From the NCBI GenBank assembly GCA_963556695.1, contig CAUWAG010000003.1, positions 6,386,001-6,450,000 on the forward strand: a DNA stretch of 64,000 nucleotides, written 5' to 3'. Both the position numbers and the translations under genes were made by a program. Position 1 is the stretch's first letter, and every line of letters begins with the position of its first letter. Positions 46,901 to 57,747 of the stretch are shown in pieces. The notes beneath the pieces are model-generated. The model was not told where the DNA came from, ran no database searches, and was given only the letters and a program-made list of their open reading frames with translations. This stretch comes from Anthostomella pinea (lineage: Eukaryota; Ascomycota; Sordariomycetes; Xylariales; Xylariaceae).

Positions 46901-48765
46901 TTAAGCCAACCAGACCGTCACTGCAAATGCAAAAACCAGCACCGCAACCGAGCTCGCGCTCCCCAGTCTCGCTGCACCCGAGTCGTCATCATTGTCCGCC
47001 GTGCCAGTGCTCTTAGCGCTTCCCGCCGACGCAGTAGCGGTAGCCCCGAGGCCCTTAGTGACAATTGCGCTGCAAGCGTCCCCGTCAGAGCTCGTGTCCG
47101 CACCGATCTTATTCCTGAAACTGGCTACGATGGCCTCAGTGTCGCGGACCGTGATGCTCAAGTTGCCGGTTTTACCAACCGTCAACGTCTTGTCGTCGTC
47201 CGAGACCTGCGATTGCGTTCCATCGCCGTTCTGCTCGAAGCTGAGTCCGTTCCATGTCGTTCCTTTTGTGGCATCGGCGCCGTCGCCCGTCAAGTAGCTG
47301 AGATGTACTGTTTGCCCCGCGAGGGAGGTCGGCAATGTGACTTCCACTGTCAGCGACGGCTTGTCGCTAGCGCTGACGTTGGCAAGCTTGCCGTTAATGA
47401 CAACAATCGAGCCTAGCCCAGCCCCTTGGTACACGGCGTACGCCTTAACGTAGCCATTGTAGCCGTCAGGGTAGCTGTTGATAGACGCCGGTGCCACTGT
47501 GGCGTTGCAGCTTGCTCCGATGGTTTGGTCGAATGCCGCCACTAAACATTGGGAGTCAGTAATTGTGTCCGCTGAACGAATTCCGCAGTACCTCGGGAAC
47601 ACTCACTGCCATAGTAGATGGGGCGAACAAAGGGCTGAACACCGCCTTCATCGGTCGGCTTCCAGGCACTCGTGTTGCTCTCAGCCGTCATGTGAAACTG
47701 TACGCTCGAGATGTTCTGTGAAGCAGCGTACAGCAGGAAGTTCATCGTCCAAAGTCCCGCGGCGAAGGTATCGCTCACGCCCGCGAGGCCAATGGGACCG
47801 ACAACGCCCATCTCGCGAAGGGCGTATGGGTAGTCGGTGGCTTTGGCCTCAGTGAGCTGCGGGCCCAGGGCCGAGTTGAACTGCGTTTCGGTCGTGTCTA
47901 GCTGCAGCATGTAGTCCAGCGTGATGGGATAGCCAGTGGCACCGAGGAAATAGTAGTAGTCGTGCTGATCCCATGATCCCAAGTACGAGTTTGATGACCC
48001 ACTGACTTTGTCATCAATTCCTTCTGAAACCAGGCCTTGGACCCCAAATGTGGTGCCGCTCACCCATGCCGTCGTGGCAGCCGCGTCGAAGAAGTTGCTC
48101 GAGACGCCCTTGGGCTCCAGGACCTGTTTGTAAATAGCGGCTGCGCGCTCTGTCCACTCGTTGTTGTATTGGGTGCCTGTCCAGGTTCCTTTGCGGAAGC
48201 CATTGTCCAGATACACATCTGGCTCGTTGCCGATCTCGAAACTGCGGAGGTTGATGTTAGTGCAGCGGTCCTTGATCTGCTGTGCGGTAGCCACGATCTG
48301 ATCTATGTAGTCGTCCTCCTCGTATGCCAGGTTCAAGCCCCAGGTAACTGGAGTGCCCTGTGGTAATCTGTTGGCGGCGTCGAAAAAGTGTGGACCAATG
48401 AGCATGGAATCGGAGGCAATGTGGCCCTGGCCCGTCGAGTTGGGGTTGTTCTTGATTATCCATTCATCGTTTGAAGCTGAGTAGATCATGTAGTCCTGGG
48501 TGTTGCCACCGAGGCGGATGTAGGGCGGCTGGCCGGTGAAGTTTGCCAGGTTGTTTAGGAGGTTGATGGAAAACTGGTTGGTCTCGGCGCCGCCCATGTA
48601 GTAGTAGAGTTGCGAGGGCTCGATACCGAGGCCAGCGAAGGACGGGTCGATAGCAGCCGAGGCGTTATTCGGGGCATCGTCGACGGAGAACGAGAGGACG
48701 TCGGCGGCGAGCGCAGAGCCGAGAAGGCTGCCAGCCGCGAGGGCTGCGCAGATTGATCTTCCCAT
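46901..48765 (-). CDS. GH79-family glycoside hydrolase (beta-glucuronidase-like), GPI-type C-terminus
   Basis: Exons 48765-47607 and 47541-46901 with a 65-nt intron (GTGAGT, TTACTGAC, TTTAG); 599 aa. Residues 1-20 are a secretion signal. The TIM-barrel domain has the acid/base glutamate in SFEIGNEPDVY (Glu181) and a probable nucleophile in ALREMGVVGP (Glu318). The C-terminal beta domain (PIYYGMAAFDQTIGASC... to about residue 530) is typical of fungal GH79. A Ser/Thr/Asp-rich linker and a hydrophobic end (SASSVAVLVFAFAVTVWLA) follow, which looks like a GPI-attachment signal, so the enzyme is probably wall- or membrane-bound. Likely substrates are glucuronic-acid side chains of arabinogalactan-type polysaccharides; the exact substrate cannot be told from sequence. 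Confidence 0.92.
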
Positions 48766-50224
48766 ACTAGTTGGCAGTTTGGCGAAGATCGGTATTCTCT
48801 AGACCGCGGGCACGACGGGCGCGTGGATGTCAAGGCGTTTGATGGTTGATGCTCTGCGGGAGAGAGCCATCGTGAAGAGAATTCCGGGGAAGGAGGCGGG
48901 ACTTCAAGTAATGTGCAAAAAACACAGCCCCGTGGGCCGTGGAGAAAGGATCAAGATGGCAAGCGTCACAGTCATCAGTCACAAATGACAATTCCAAGGA
49001 CTGGGCATTGCCAACAGACTATTGCCCCATATTTACGTGTGTGTTTGCTCGGTGGATCACCTGCTGCTCTGGAAAAAGTGGAAAAGAACTGGAAAGTTGG
49101 ACCAAGTTGGCCGTGTGTGCTGTCCAACCAGTCAACAAATCCAAGCCCAAAGCGGCCTTTCCGCCATTCCACAGGCCGTGCCGCTGTCTAGCGACTCCGG
49201 CTACCCGGTCTAGTAGGTTCGCAGCACGCCTAGCGCCCATTCCAGCGCTGAACAGCGCTGGCAGCGGACCCGGCAGCCGTCACTACCGCCACAGTAGGCC
49301 CAGTCCAGCGGACCTGCTGCGCGGGTCTGCTGCTTTGCCGCATCCGGCAAATTGCACAATCTCCACGATCGCACGATCTCTTACTGATTACGTCAGGGCT
49401 GCCATCTCAGCTCCTTCTTCTTCTCATGACGCTAGAAGTCTCGAATCGCTGAAGCAGTTGCCTCCTTTCCCACAACCGTCAACATGGGATGAATATACAG
49501 TTTTGACCGCTGGCAGTAGCTCCCGTCTTTGCGCATCTACGTACAAACTTCAGAGTTGAGAGATATTCGCAGGTAAGGAAGATACCGGGGACGTGGGATC
49601 ATATGGAACAATCCCTGCAATACAAACATGGGTATTTAAAGAAACAAACAGGTCTTTGTTTCATATGCTCCTGGTAGGATCAAGAGGTCGTGACTCGTGG
49701 GATCCGAACGCACTCGGACCCCCTAAAAATAGCTGGTCCTAAAAGAGTCAATTCTCTCGTCTTCACTTCAATGACGTCCATCAGAGCAGCTTCACTTTAC
49801 CATGTGGCTCATTCGCAAACATAGAGGTTAGGGGTTAGGGGTTAGGGGTGGTTCTTAAGCGTGTGGCTTGGCACAAGGGGTCAACTCTGCTGGACTTGAG
49901 CTAGAGAGTAGACTTGTCGAGAAGCTAACAGCACGCCACAATCACGCATCACGAGTCTCCGTCTGCGCACCTTGATACGATTATAGGATTCAGACGTATA
50001 TTACTTGTAATGCACCCTGGCATAAGTTGGAAGCAGCTGTCTTGAACACTAGGACAAGGGATACTTGTGTGCCTGTTCCCCTTTATAGCGTAGGTGGCCG
50101 AGTGATCATGATGAATTGACTATAGAGCATGCCACACCTAGGCACCTGGACGTCGGGGGCTCCGCGCTCATTTCCAAGCAGAGAAAGCAAGCTTGAAGCC
50201 AATGTCTGATCTCACGCTCGAGAC
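48766..50224. other. Intergenic with a telomere-like heptamer run
   Basis: Promoter side of the GH79 gene and 3' flank of the F-box gene. It contains three tandem TTAGGGG units (49828-49848). An open frame at 48939-49559 (plus) covers 206 codons but shows no domain or signal and overlaps the GC-rich promoter of the GH79 gene; I consider it chance. Confidence 0.5.
49828..49848 (+). repeat. Interstitial telomere-like repeat (TTAGGGG x3)
   Basis: Three perfect head-to-tail heptamers preceded by GG. Fungal telomeres are usually TTAGGG; this is a one-base variant and too short to be a telomere. Confidence 0.8.
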
Positions 50225-52272
50225 TCATCCGCTTCTGTCTCTAATCTGGCCGAACTGAGTGCCGTTATTGCGGGTTGCTGAATTTCCACATTCGTGTGGC
50301 TCTTGGAGCGCAGTCGTTCCGATACAAACAATACCAAGTTGAGTTACTCCGCTCTTCCATTCCTAGCACCAAGTGTCAATGGCAGGAAAGTAATTGAAGC
50401 AGATCAATGTTGCACTTACTACTATTCCGTAGAACCCGACAATGTGACCGTCCTCTGGCCACAGAATCTTGCCATTACTCCCTTCCTCATAGGACGGCGG
50501 AAATTTGGCAGACTGGTGAAAGTTCGTATAAACCTTGATGAGCGTGATGTTAGCTGCTGGCTTTGCAAAACGAAGAATGTCGCACGTGGTGAATTCACCT
50601 CGAAGCCAAGGAAAGCACCGTTCCTGTGGTACCCGCACTCCAGGCCGATAATCCTCTCCCCATCTTTCGAGTTCAAGGTAAGGCTGTGCTTCTCCACTGG
50701 CTGGCTGTTTGGATCCGAAACCCCAGTTTCTTTCGTTGCTGCCTATTCGGACTTCCGTGCTGCCGTTGAGGGGTGCCTCGAGACTGACTTGAACGGCCAG
50801 AACATGGTCGTAGGCGTTTGTCCAGACGGACAAGCCAAGCACATGCGGTAGATGGTGTGCTCCTGAGCCGCCAAAGACGGCTGTTGTCAGAGGTAGGTTC
50901 TGCATTCGACTAGCTACCTGCGGTTCTGCTACACCAAAGAACGAAAGCTCTTGACCGGGAAGCTCGGGAAACCAGATGGCGTGATCTCGGTGAAGTTTGT
51001 GTCGAATGCTATGGCCCTCGACAGGGTCCTGGTCTCCATCACTGATGGACAGGGATACCATTTTACAAGCCTTAGTCAAATTTTAGCATCGAATGAGCTG
51101 TAGATGACCATAGCAATCAGAGGACTTACATCAAAGCCCCCGTTTATGAGCCGAATATCTCGAGCCGAGTCGATGACCAGTCTCCTCTTAGAAATATCCC
51201 GGTGCTCTCCAATCCAGTCTGACGCATCATCAGTCCTGTATAAGAAAGCAAGCCCTCGGATACCCCGCTGATCTTGTGCCAGGTGAAATCCAGCGAGATT
51301 TGGCTTGCAGGTTTTTATTGGAATACCACCCGGTCGGGTTATTGTAGGATACGACTCGTTTTGGGGGTGTATGTACCCCAGATCGGAAAGTTCCCCGTTT
51401 GTCTGACAAAATCGTATACCCGCGACAAATTGTCCAGTGCAGAGGTTGACCGTGAAAATAGAAATGGAGGATACATCTGTAGGAATTGCCAGAGACCTTT
51501 CCCGTAGTGATCGTGAGCCGTTCGTAAAATACTCACGGGGTTGCTTCAGAGCTCTGCTGGCGGTGACCCAGGATAGAGCGTCGATAGGAGCGTCTGGTTC
51601 AAAATAACTGCGAACTGGGCAACCTTGGGCTGAGCCTTCAGTGATGACTTGGCTGAGCAGCGCGCGAAGCTGAGTTTCCAACTGCCAAACCCTCTTCCTG
51701 TTTGTCAGTGACGGATGATTCTTCATCGACCGAACACACAAGAAGACACGTTTCCATCTCCCCCTGTGCAGGGAATACTCCTTGAATTCGAACGAATGAT
51801 CGTATGCATTAGTCGTACTGCAGAATCTTGAATGCCAGAATCGATCTGAAAGGCGGGTATTTGCCAGTACCGCCGACGCAAGCTTGAATCGGAGAACATC
51901 GATGGAAGGCAAATGAATGAGAATCATTTGTAAGATCTCTGGAGGCAGCGTGGAAAAGGAGTCGTGCGTAATCGTGGTTTTCACGGTCGAAGGCAAAGAT
52001 TGAGCTGGGAGAGCGCCAGCAGAGCCCTGCACTTCCTCTGCCTCTTCCTTGTCGATGGCGACAAATTGAGGCGCGACAGAAAGATTAAATGGATCATGTT
52101 CCTCCGAGTTGTCACCGTTATGATCATAGAACAGGTCTGCCTCTTCCCCAGGACACAGTGCGTCGGAGTGCGGGTGATACCGAAGAAGTTTACCATAATT
52201 ATGACCAAAATTCAGAGCACCCAGGCTAGCGGGCGTAGATCGGCATAGATCAAAAAAGGCTTGTATGTTCAC
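50225..52272 (-). CDS. F-box protein
   Basis: Exons 52272-51130, 51070-50420 and 50362-50225, all phase 0, give 643 aa with introns of 59 and 57 nt. The F-box is at about residues 104-150 (FSTLPPEILQMILIHLPSIDVLRFKLASAVLA...LSDRFWHSRF), the part that binds Skp1 in SCF ubiquitin ligases. The rest is a long beta-rich region found in many fungal F-box proteins (RDIRLINGGFDACKMVSLSI, GFYGIVEWKSGVTQLGIVC); both conserved strings appear only when the two introns are removed, which supports the model. Such proteins are numerous and variable in ascomycetes; the target is unknown. A solo LTR sits 80 bp upstream of the start codon. Confidence 0.87.
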
Positions 52273-52351
52273 TTTCTCGCTCGGGTGACAAGCAGTCGTC
52301 AGATCTCAGCAGGAGACATGAAATGGGAAACCCCATGCGCTAGGGGTCTCG

Positions 52352-52549
52352 TGTTGGATTCTGGGCTACGTTAGCCCATCCATAGTCATCCTTCAGGATC
52401 ACTATCCCCATTCGTGACTCTGTCACATACGTGGCCAATATAAGGCCGCGTATCCTTTCCTTTAGTATCTTGGATATATATAGGGCCACTCTAGCCGCTC
52501 CAGAGTAGCTGGAATTCCTCTCCTTAATAGAACACTTTGAAATCTCACA
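52352..52549 (+). mobile_element. Solo LTR (198 bp) with 5-bp target-site duplication
   Basis: It begins TGTTGGATTCTGG and ends CTTTGAAATCTCACA. A perfect TCTCG duplication flanks it (52347-52351 and 52550-52554). It shares the first eight and the last fourteen bases with the LTR at 6237-6464, while the middle differs, so the two come from related but distinct families or are strongly diverged. A TATATATA box lies at about 52473-52480. It is close to the start of the F-box gene and overlaps the end of a possible minus-strand gene fragment. Confidence 0.85.
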
Positions 52550-52898
52550 TCTCGTCGGGGGCCACCGCCATGCTGGGAGCCTCAAAGGTCGAACGCAAGA
52601 GCCAGATTCCGTCATGGCTGCGGTCTTCCTCTCTCTCTCCTTCTCTCTGCATAGACAGATGGGCAGCTGGAATGACATCAGCGAGTAGCCGTCGTTCTCC
52701 AATACCAGACAAAGCGGCTGAAAAGGATGTCTCGTCAGCAGCGTAGACTAAGATGGTGATCGTTAGTATCAACCTTGAGACAAGGGAAGGCAAAGGCTCC
52801 CGTTGTCTTCGCTTACCGGCGCGGAACTTGGTCATCCATGGAGGCCGCGCCTTGCCGTATCCTTCGTGCTCTTCACCATGTACCAGGGCCCCGCCCAA
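52545..52898 (-). pseudogene. Possible gene fragment ending in a solo LTR
   Basis: A minus-strand frame contains a convincing 69-nt intron (52816-52748: donor GTAAGC, branch ATACTAAC, acceptor TTAG). Spliced exons read ...PPWMTKFRAG / VYAADETSFSAALSGIGERRLLADVIPAAHLSMQRE. The stop codon lies in the terminal bases of the LTR, so the insertion replaced the original end of the frame. No domain is recognised and the 5' end is unclear. The plus strand is also open for part of this region, so it may be nothing. Confidence 0.28.
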
Positions 52899-55575
52899 AG
52901 TGCACGAAACATCTACGAGGGGTATTTGTGCGAGCTGGGGGCGCTGGTCCGACGTGCATCAGGAGGTCGTACGTTGTAAGACTGTCAAGTACGTTGGCGA
53001 CCCGGTCGCAGAGTCCCCAAACCCGCGTGATGTTCATAAGCGGTTGCTGGGATCAAGCCACGAGTGTTTCTTTAATTGCTATTGACTAGCTTATTAGCTC
53101 GCTCCGGTCTGCGCTGCGCGCAGCCTAGAGAGTGGGGGCCAACGCATCCTATTGAAACACATTTACCTGGGCAGTACTTACAAACAGGTGGCATTATTAC
53201 TTAAGAGCAGGTATTATTGATTGAATGTTGTTTTTGCCGGTCGGGGAGATAGGTTACGTGATAGCCGGTTCTAGTGCGCGGCTTGGGATCGAGTTAACGC
53301 GTACGGGAAGGGCCCGACTACCTGAAAGATATTTGAAGATAGCTGGCGTTATCACTTAAAAACATGTATTTTTTATAACGCTGTTCCGTAGCGGGCTAGG
53401 CGAAGCCGCTTCCTTCCAAGAAGCGGCTCTGCTGGCCCCGGGGGGGGTATCACGTGATAGTAGCCACACTGCAATCGTATAGCTATAGCAGCGTGCACGG
53501 ATTAAGATAATAAATACACTTTGAATCAATCTTACCGCTAGCGACGTGGATAAAAAAATTGATAATTTGGACGGCTAAATAGATCGTTTTTTATATGATA
53601 CTTCCATATAAATATGGATTGAGTGCACTTGTGACGTTCCGTATATGTGAATAGAACATAGAAGCCCTTGTTTACTATGTACGTATAACTATCTCTGGCT
53701 GAAGAGGAAAAAGAAGATCGAGCAGCACAGCCAAATCTGGTGGGCAACTAGATAAGTGTGTCCGCCCCATAATTCAAAGCCCTAGTGGGTCTGAGACAAC
53801 CAGTCGTCTAGGAGGTCACGTGCTGTCACGTGATCCCATGACCATCTCCAATCGTAGCGGCGTAGCAACCATCACAGCACTTATAGGTTGTTTAGCTGCA
53901 AAGGAAAAGGTCGAGTTGGGTGGGGCGAAATTAATCCATTTGATTGGTTAGTTCCAATTGTGGCAGTATATTTGTATTAGAGAAGATTACGATTACTTGT
54001 GATATGTGGCTGGAGTAGATGGCGCACGGCGTTGTTGTGCTACACGGAGGTGGAGGGAGAATTGATCCGTGCAGCAAGCGCCAGGGGCTTGAACCCATTG
54101 TTATTTCTGATCTCCTTTCTCTTCTTAAACCTCAACCATATATGGATTGTATATTAGCACGACAACGACACGGCAGCAAAGCTATGGGAGTCATGGACAC
54201 CAGGCCATCGCCATGCAGTAGCCGGGGCAGTCCGCAATTATCACTGTTACTAGGCGCTCACCACGATCGCGCGGGCTGGGACCAGGGAATGGATGACTGC
54301 GACATCAGCCGAGGAAACAAACAAATCCCCGAGCCATGGAATCTCCATCACTGTCAGGCAGGCTTATCTAGCACTCACGATGACCACCACTTATCCATCA
54401 TGGCTTTCGGTGCTTATTCTCTACTCTCACTCCTGTTTTACAGATACCGGTATGCTGCTCAGCCATCAACATCCACCAGTGAAGGCGGTTGAACTTGATG
54501 GACATGTAATCTCCTGGCGTACGGCCAACAAAGGATCACTGACAAGATGGGAATCAGCTGAGCTGCCACGAAAGTATCGTCTCTCAATGCATACCGGCTT
54601 CCACGTCGAGAGAAGCGAGGGGCACTGTAAGGCTATACCTTCGCTGCCATCGACTTCTCTTCACGAGATGGGGATTGCTGTTTTCTGCAGCTGATATGCT
54701 GGTATCGATCTCGGAGGTCAATGTCGGGGCCTAGGGCCCCTACCGGTCCCAAATCAACCGTTGAAGATGAGGGAGGAGGATGAACAAGGTCCCGCCATGA
54801 AAACGAGAAATAGAGACCTTTGACCGGGTCGCTAACTTGACAGCCGGTATCCGCGTAAAACTATCAGGCCTGCCAAGGAGCTTTGGCACTTCGATAACGG
54901 CATCACTTGATTGCAAGCTGATGGGACAACACCAGAACGGCTGGCCTACATTACGTTGAACCAGGCTGGTCTTCCGCATCACGGATGTCCCATACTATTC
55001 TGTGCTTCATCAAGCTCCGCGTCCTGTAACCCATCCCTCCAGTCAAGACAGAAGCGCCCCATATATTTTCACTCCGTGGCTTCCGGTTGTGCGCCCAATG
55101 GACGCTCATATGTCTGTGTGGTAGGCGTCTTCGCAATACTTATGACGCGCGAGCCGACCTACTTACGTTGAAAGGCTGCGCCACTATGTAGGCAGGCTCT
55201 GTAGGTAAGTGCAGATGTTCAAGTGTGTTTCGCCCAATAGGGCACAGTGCCCAGTGTCACTTGCAGACAAGCTGCCACCCCTCTGACACGGCAGACCAAT
55301 TATGGGGCTGATCCTCGAATATCATATGCAAGGTACACTCTCGGGTTGACACCTTCACCGAAGTCGTGAATGTCCCCCTGAGCCTTGTCACATCATTGGG
55401 GGCTGTGCAGCGAAGCAGCGAGGCCATGCTATCTTGATCATAGCCGTGGCAGAGTCTGCAAGGCAGTCCAGCGGCATGGCTTGCCAAATCTGGCCCTGCT
55501 TACGGTCATTATATAGTGAACCCCATTCTCACCTTCACTTGACACAGTCCATGCTATTCCATGCTCATCATGGTG
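52899..55575. other. Gene-poor, partly AT-rich stretch
   Basis: No supported gene over 2.7 kb. About 53160-53560 looks like a decayed repeat: two segments (53163-53230 and 53321-53390) align with mostly transition differences, and palindromic CACGTG strings recur (53454, 53818, 53828). An 8-bp-arm hairpin (AGCCGCTT/AAGCGGCT) is at 53404-53428. The frame 54019-54492 (plus, 157 codons) has no recognisable features. Confidence 0.45.
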
Positions 55576-56911
55576 ATGTCAGGCGCCGAGAACTCAGTGG
55601 GCTGGTCCACGATCATAGCTGGCTGGACGCTGACAGCCGTTGCATTATTATCCATCCTCATCCACCTCTGGGGTCGTTTTTCGATGAAGATGCGGCACGA
55701 ACTTGACGACTTTCTGCTCTATATATCATTCATCGTGGCCCTCGCCCTGATGAGTCCGACCACTTGGTCAGTTAGCACGCAAGGGCAGGGCCGGCATATA
55801 TCTGATGAATTGCGTTCACAAATCAGCGAGCGGCCGAGGTTAGTGATGCCCATGATCAAGCCGATCTCTTGGGTGTATAAGCTGACCAGTGCGCAATACA
55901 GTCACTGCTCGTAAACGAGGTACTATGGGGCCTGGTCAACACTTCCATGCGGCTGGCCGCTATCTTATATCTAGCTCGCATCTTCAATACGCCTTCAGTG
56001 TGGCACTGGGTATGGTGGCTCCTATCTTCTCTGTCGATCGCCTACGGCATTGCAATTGTCGCCACTGCTTTGGCCATCTGCAAGCCTATCAGGGCAAACT
56101 AGGACACCAGCATCGCCGGTCAATGCGGCAACGAAGCACTGTCGTACCTGACACTTGAAGTGGCAGCCCTGGTCTTAGACCTCGCCATCACCGTCGCGCC
56201 GCTGCCAATCCTGTTTGGATTGCGCATCTCATTGACGAAAAAGCTTTGCATAATGTCGGTATTCGGCATTGGTAGCTTGTGAGTTAACTGACGCTATTTT
56301 CTTTCAACGTCCGAAGAAATCTTATGGGATCCAGTTCTCACCATATTTCCAGCGTCTTCATCATCACCGGCCTGCGTATCGCCGCACTGGATAAGGTCAA
56401 CACCCACGACTTCACCTACGACAGGGGCTATATCGGGCTTTTGTCCATCATGGGACCACTTGTGGGAATCATCTGCGGTTGCGTGGCTCCGAATTTCGGG
56501 CACGTATGGAATTGGATGAAACAGTGGCGGAAAACCATCTCGTGGGCTTCGATGAGGGTCGTTTGGTCAATCTCGAGTCGACGGACTGGATGTCTGACGG
56601 ATCCTAGGGTCTCTTGTGCGAGTTTGCCCACGTCAATTCATGACGTCCCGCGGATTGAGAGCTGTCCTTTTCAGACATCGACATCAGCTTCAAAACAGCC
56701 CGACGCCGTATACATAAAACCCGCCACTTCACTGCAACCTTCCCTCTCAGGAGTAACGGTGGTTTCTGAGGAGGCCAGGACTCACGTGTCGGCTGTGCTT
56801 CCAGAAGGAGGATGGGACGCGTATTGCTATGATAATAGGGACAGCTGCAGTGTTCGATCTTGTCCGGCAATCATGGTCCACGAGCACTCAGACGCGGGCT
56901 CGATGGGGTAG
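55576..56911 (+). pseudogene. Rhodopsin-domain integral membrane protein, broken by one stop codon
   Basis: Exons 55576-55842, 55902-56278 and 56353-56911 give about 400 codons. Seven-helix layout of the fungal rhodopsin-domain family: STIIAGWTLTAVALLSILIH, DDFLLYISFIVALALM, LLVNEVLWGLVNTSMRLAAILYLARIF, WVWWLLSSLSIAYGIAIVATALAIC, YLTLEVAALVLDLAITVAPLPILFGL, CIMSVFGIGSFVFIITGLRIAAL and RGYIGLLSIMGPLVGIICGC. A TAG at 56100-56102 interrupts KPIRAN-stop-DTSIAGQCG; relatives have Trp there, so TGG to TAG is the simplest cause. Everything after it stays in frame. The first donor must be GTGATG (55843); the better-looking GTTAGT four bases earlier would shift the frame, so a second lesion is possible. 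The family's function is largely unknown. Confidence 0.78.
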
Positions 56912-57747
56912 CTTCATCCCTACTATGGAACAGTCAGAGGGTCCACGACTACTTCTGCGTAATCGGTACAACATCCCAAAGCCTTGCGGTCTTCACCAAC
57001 AGGCAATGTTAGCGAGAGTATACCACCAGCGTACATCCAGCTGCATCCGACTCTACCGTTCTCCTGTCCCAGGGTGCTGCAACTGAGTAAGATGGAGCCT
57101 TCTCAGTCTGACGGTGTTCCGCAGCCAAGGGGGGGGAGGTTATACCCTGCTCCGTTAGTAAACCCGGATTATGCAGCGGCATGCTGGGAGAAAGAACCCA
57201 TGTTACGCAGAGAAGCTATGGTACTCTGCCTGTCATCATGGACTTTGCCTGCTCAAGAGACTCAACTTCAGTCTTCCATTACTCATTAGAGTCGGATGAT
57301 TTATGTGTCTTCATACTGATAATCAGGTACAGATAAACCTCAGCATCTCCCCTTCAGCCACAACTAACTGCAGGTAAAAAGCTGGAACTGACATAGGCTC
57401 GTACCCGGCATTATGAGACATGTGAAGTAGGGGATCTGGCAGATGCCGGGCATGTGCAGGTAGATTTGACGGCTGCCGGCGGGTGCAGCAGTGGAGATGA
57501 AGTGCGCGCAGTCACTAAATATATAAATTTAGCAGCCGGAGAGCGCGCTAGATCGGCCCAGCCAGCCTGCCAGCCCCCTGAATCGACGGGACCAAATTTG
57601 GAGATTTGGAGGGTCACTCCCGAACCCCAAACCCCAATGAGGTAAGAAGCTTCGTGTGTCTCATCGAGGCTCTCCAAAGTCATCTTCTCGCCTAAGGTAC
57701 GCAGCCTACGTTATTCATCCTCGTGAATGGCTAAACGATGACGGAAC
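56912..57747. other. Intergenic, no gene seen
   Basis: Short frames only (for example 56984-57289 plus). The end of this interval is the promoter of the deacetylase gene. Confidence 0.5.

Noticed and set aside
48939..49559. A 206-codon plus-strand frame in the GH79 promoter region
   Set aside because: Low-complexity Ser/Pro/Arg content and heavy overlap with other-frame openings; no recognisable feature.
54019..54492. A 157-codon plus-strand frame as a gene
   Set aside because: No signal, domain, homology or splice support; no codon pattern like the confirmed genes nearby.
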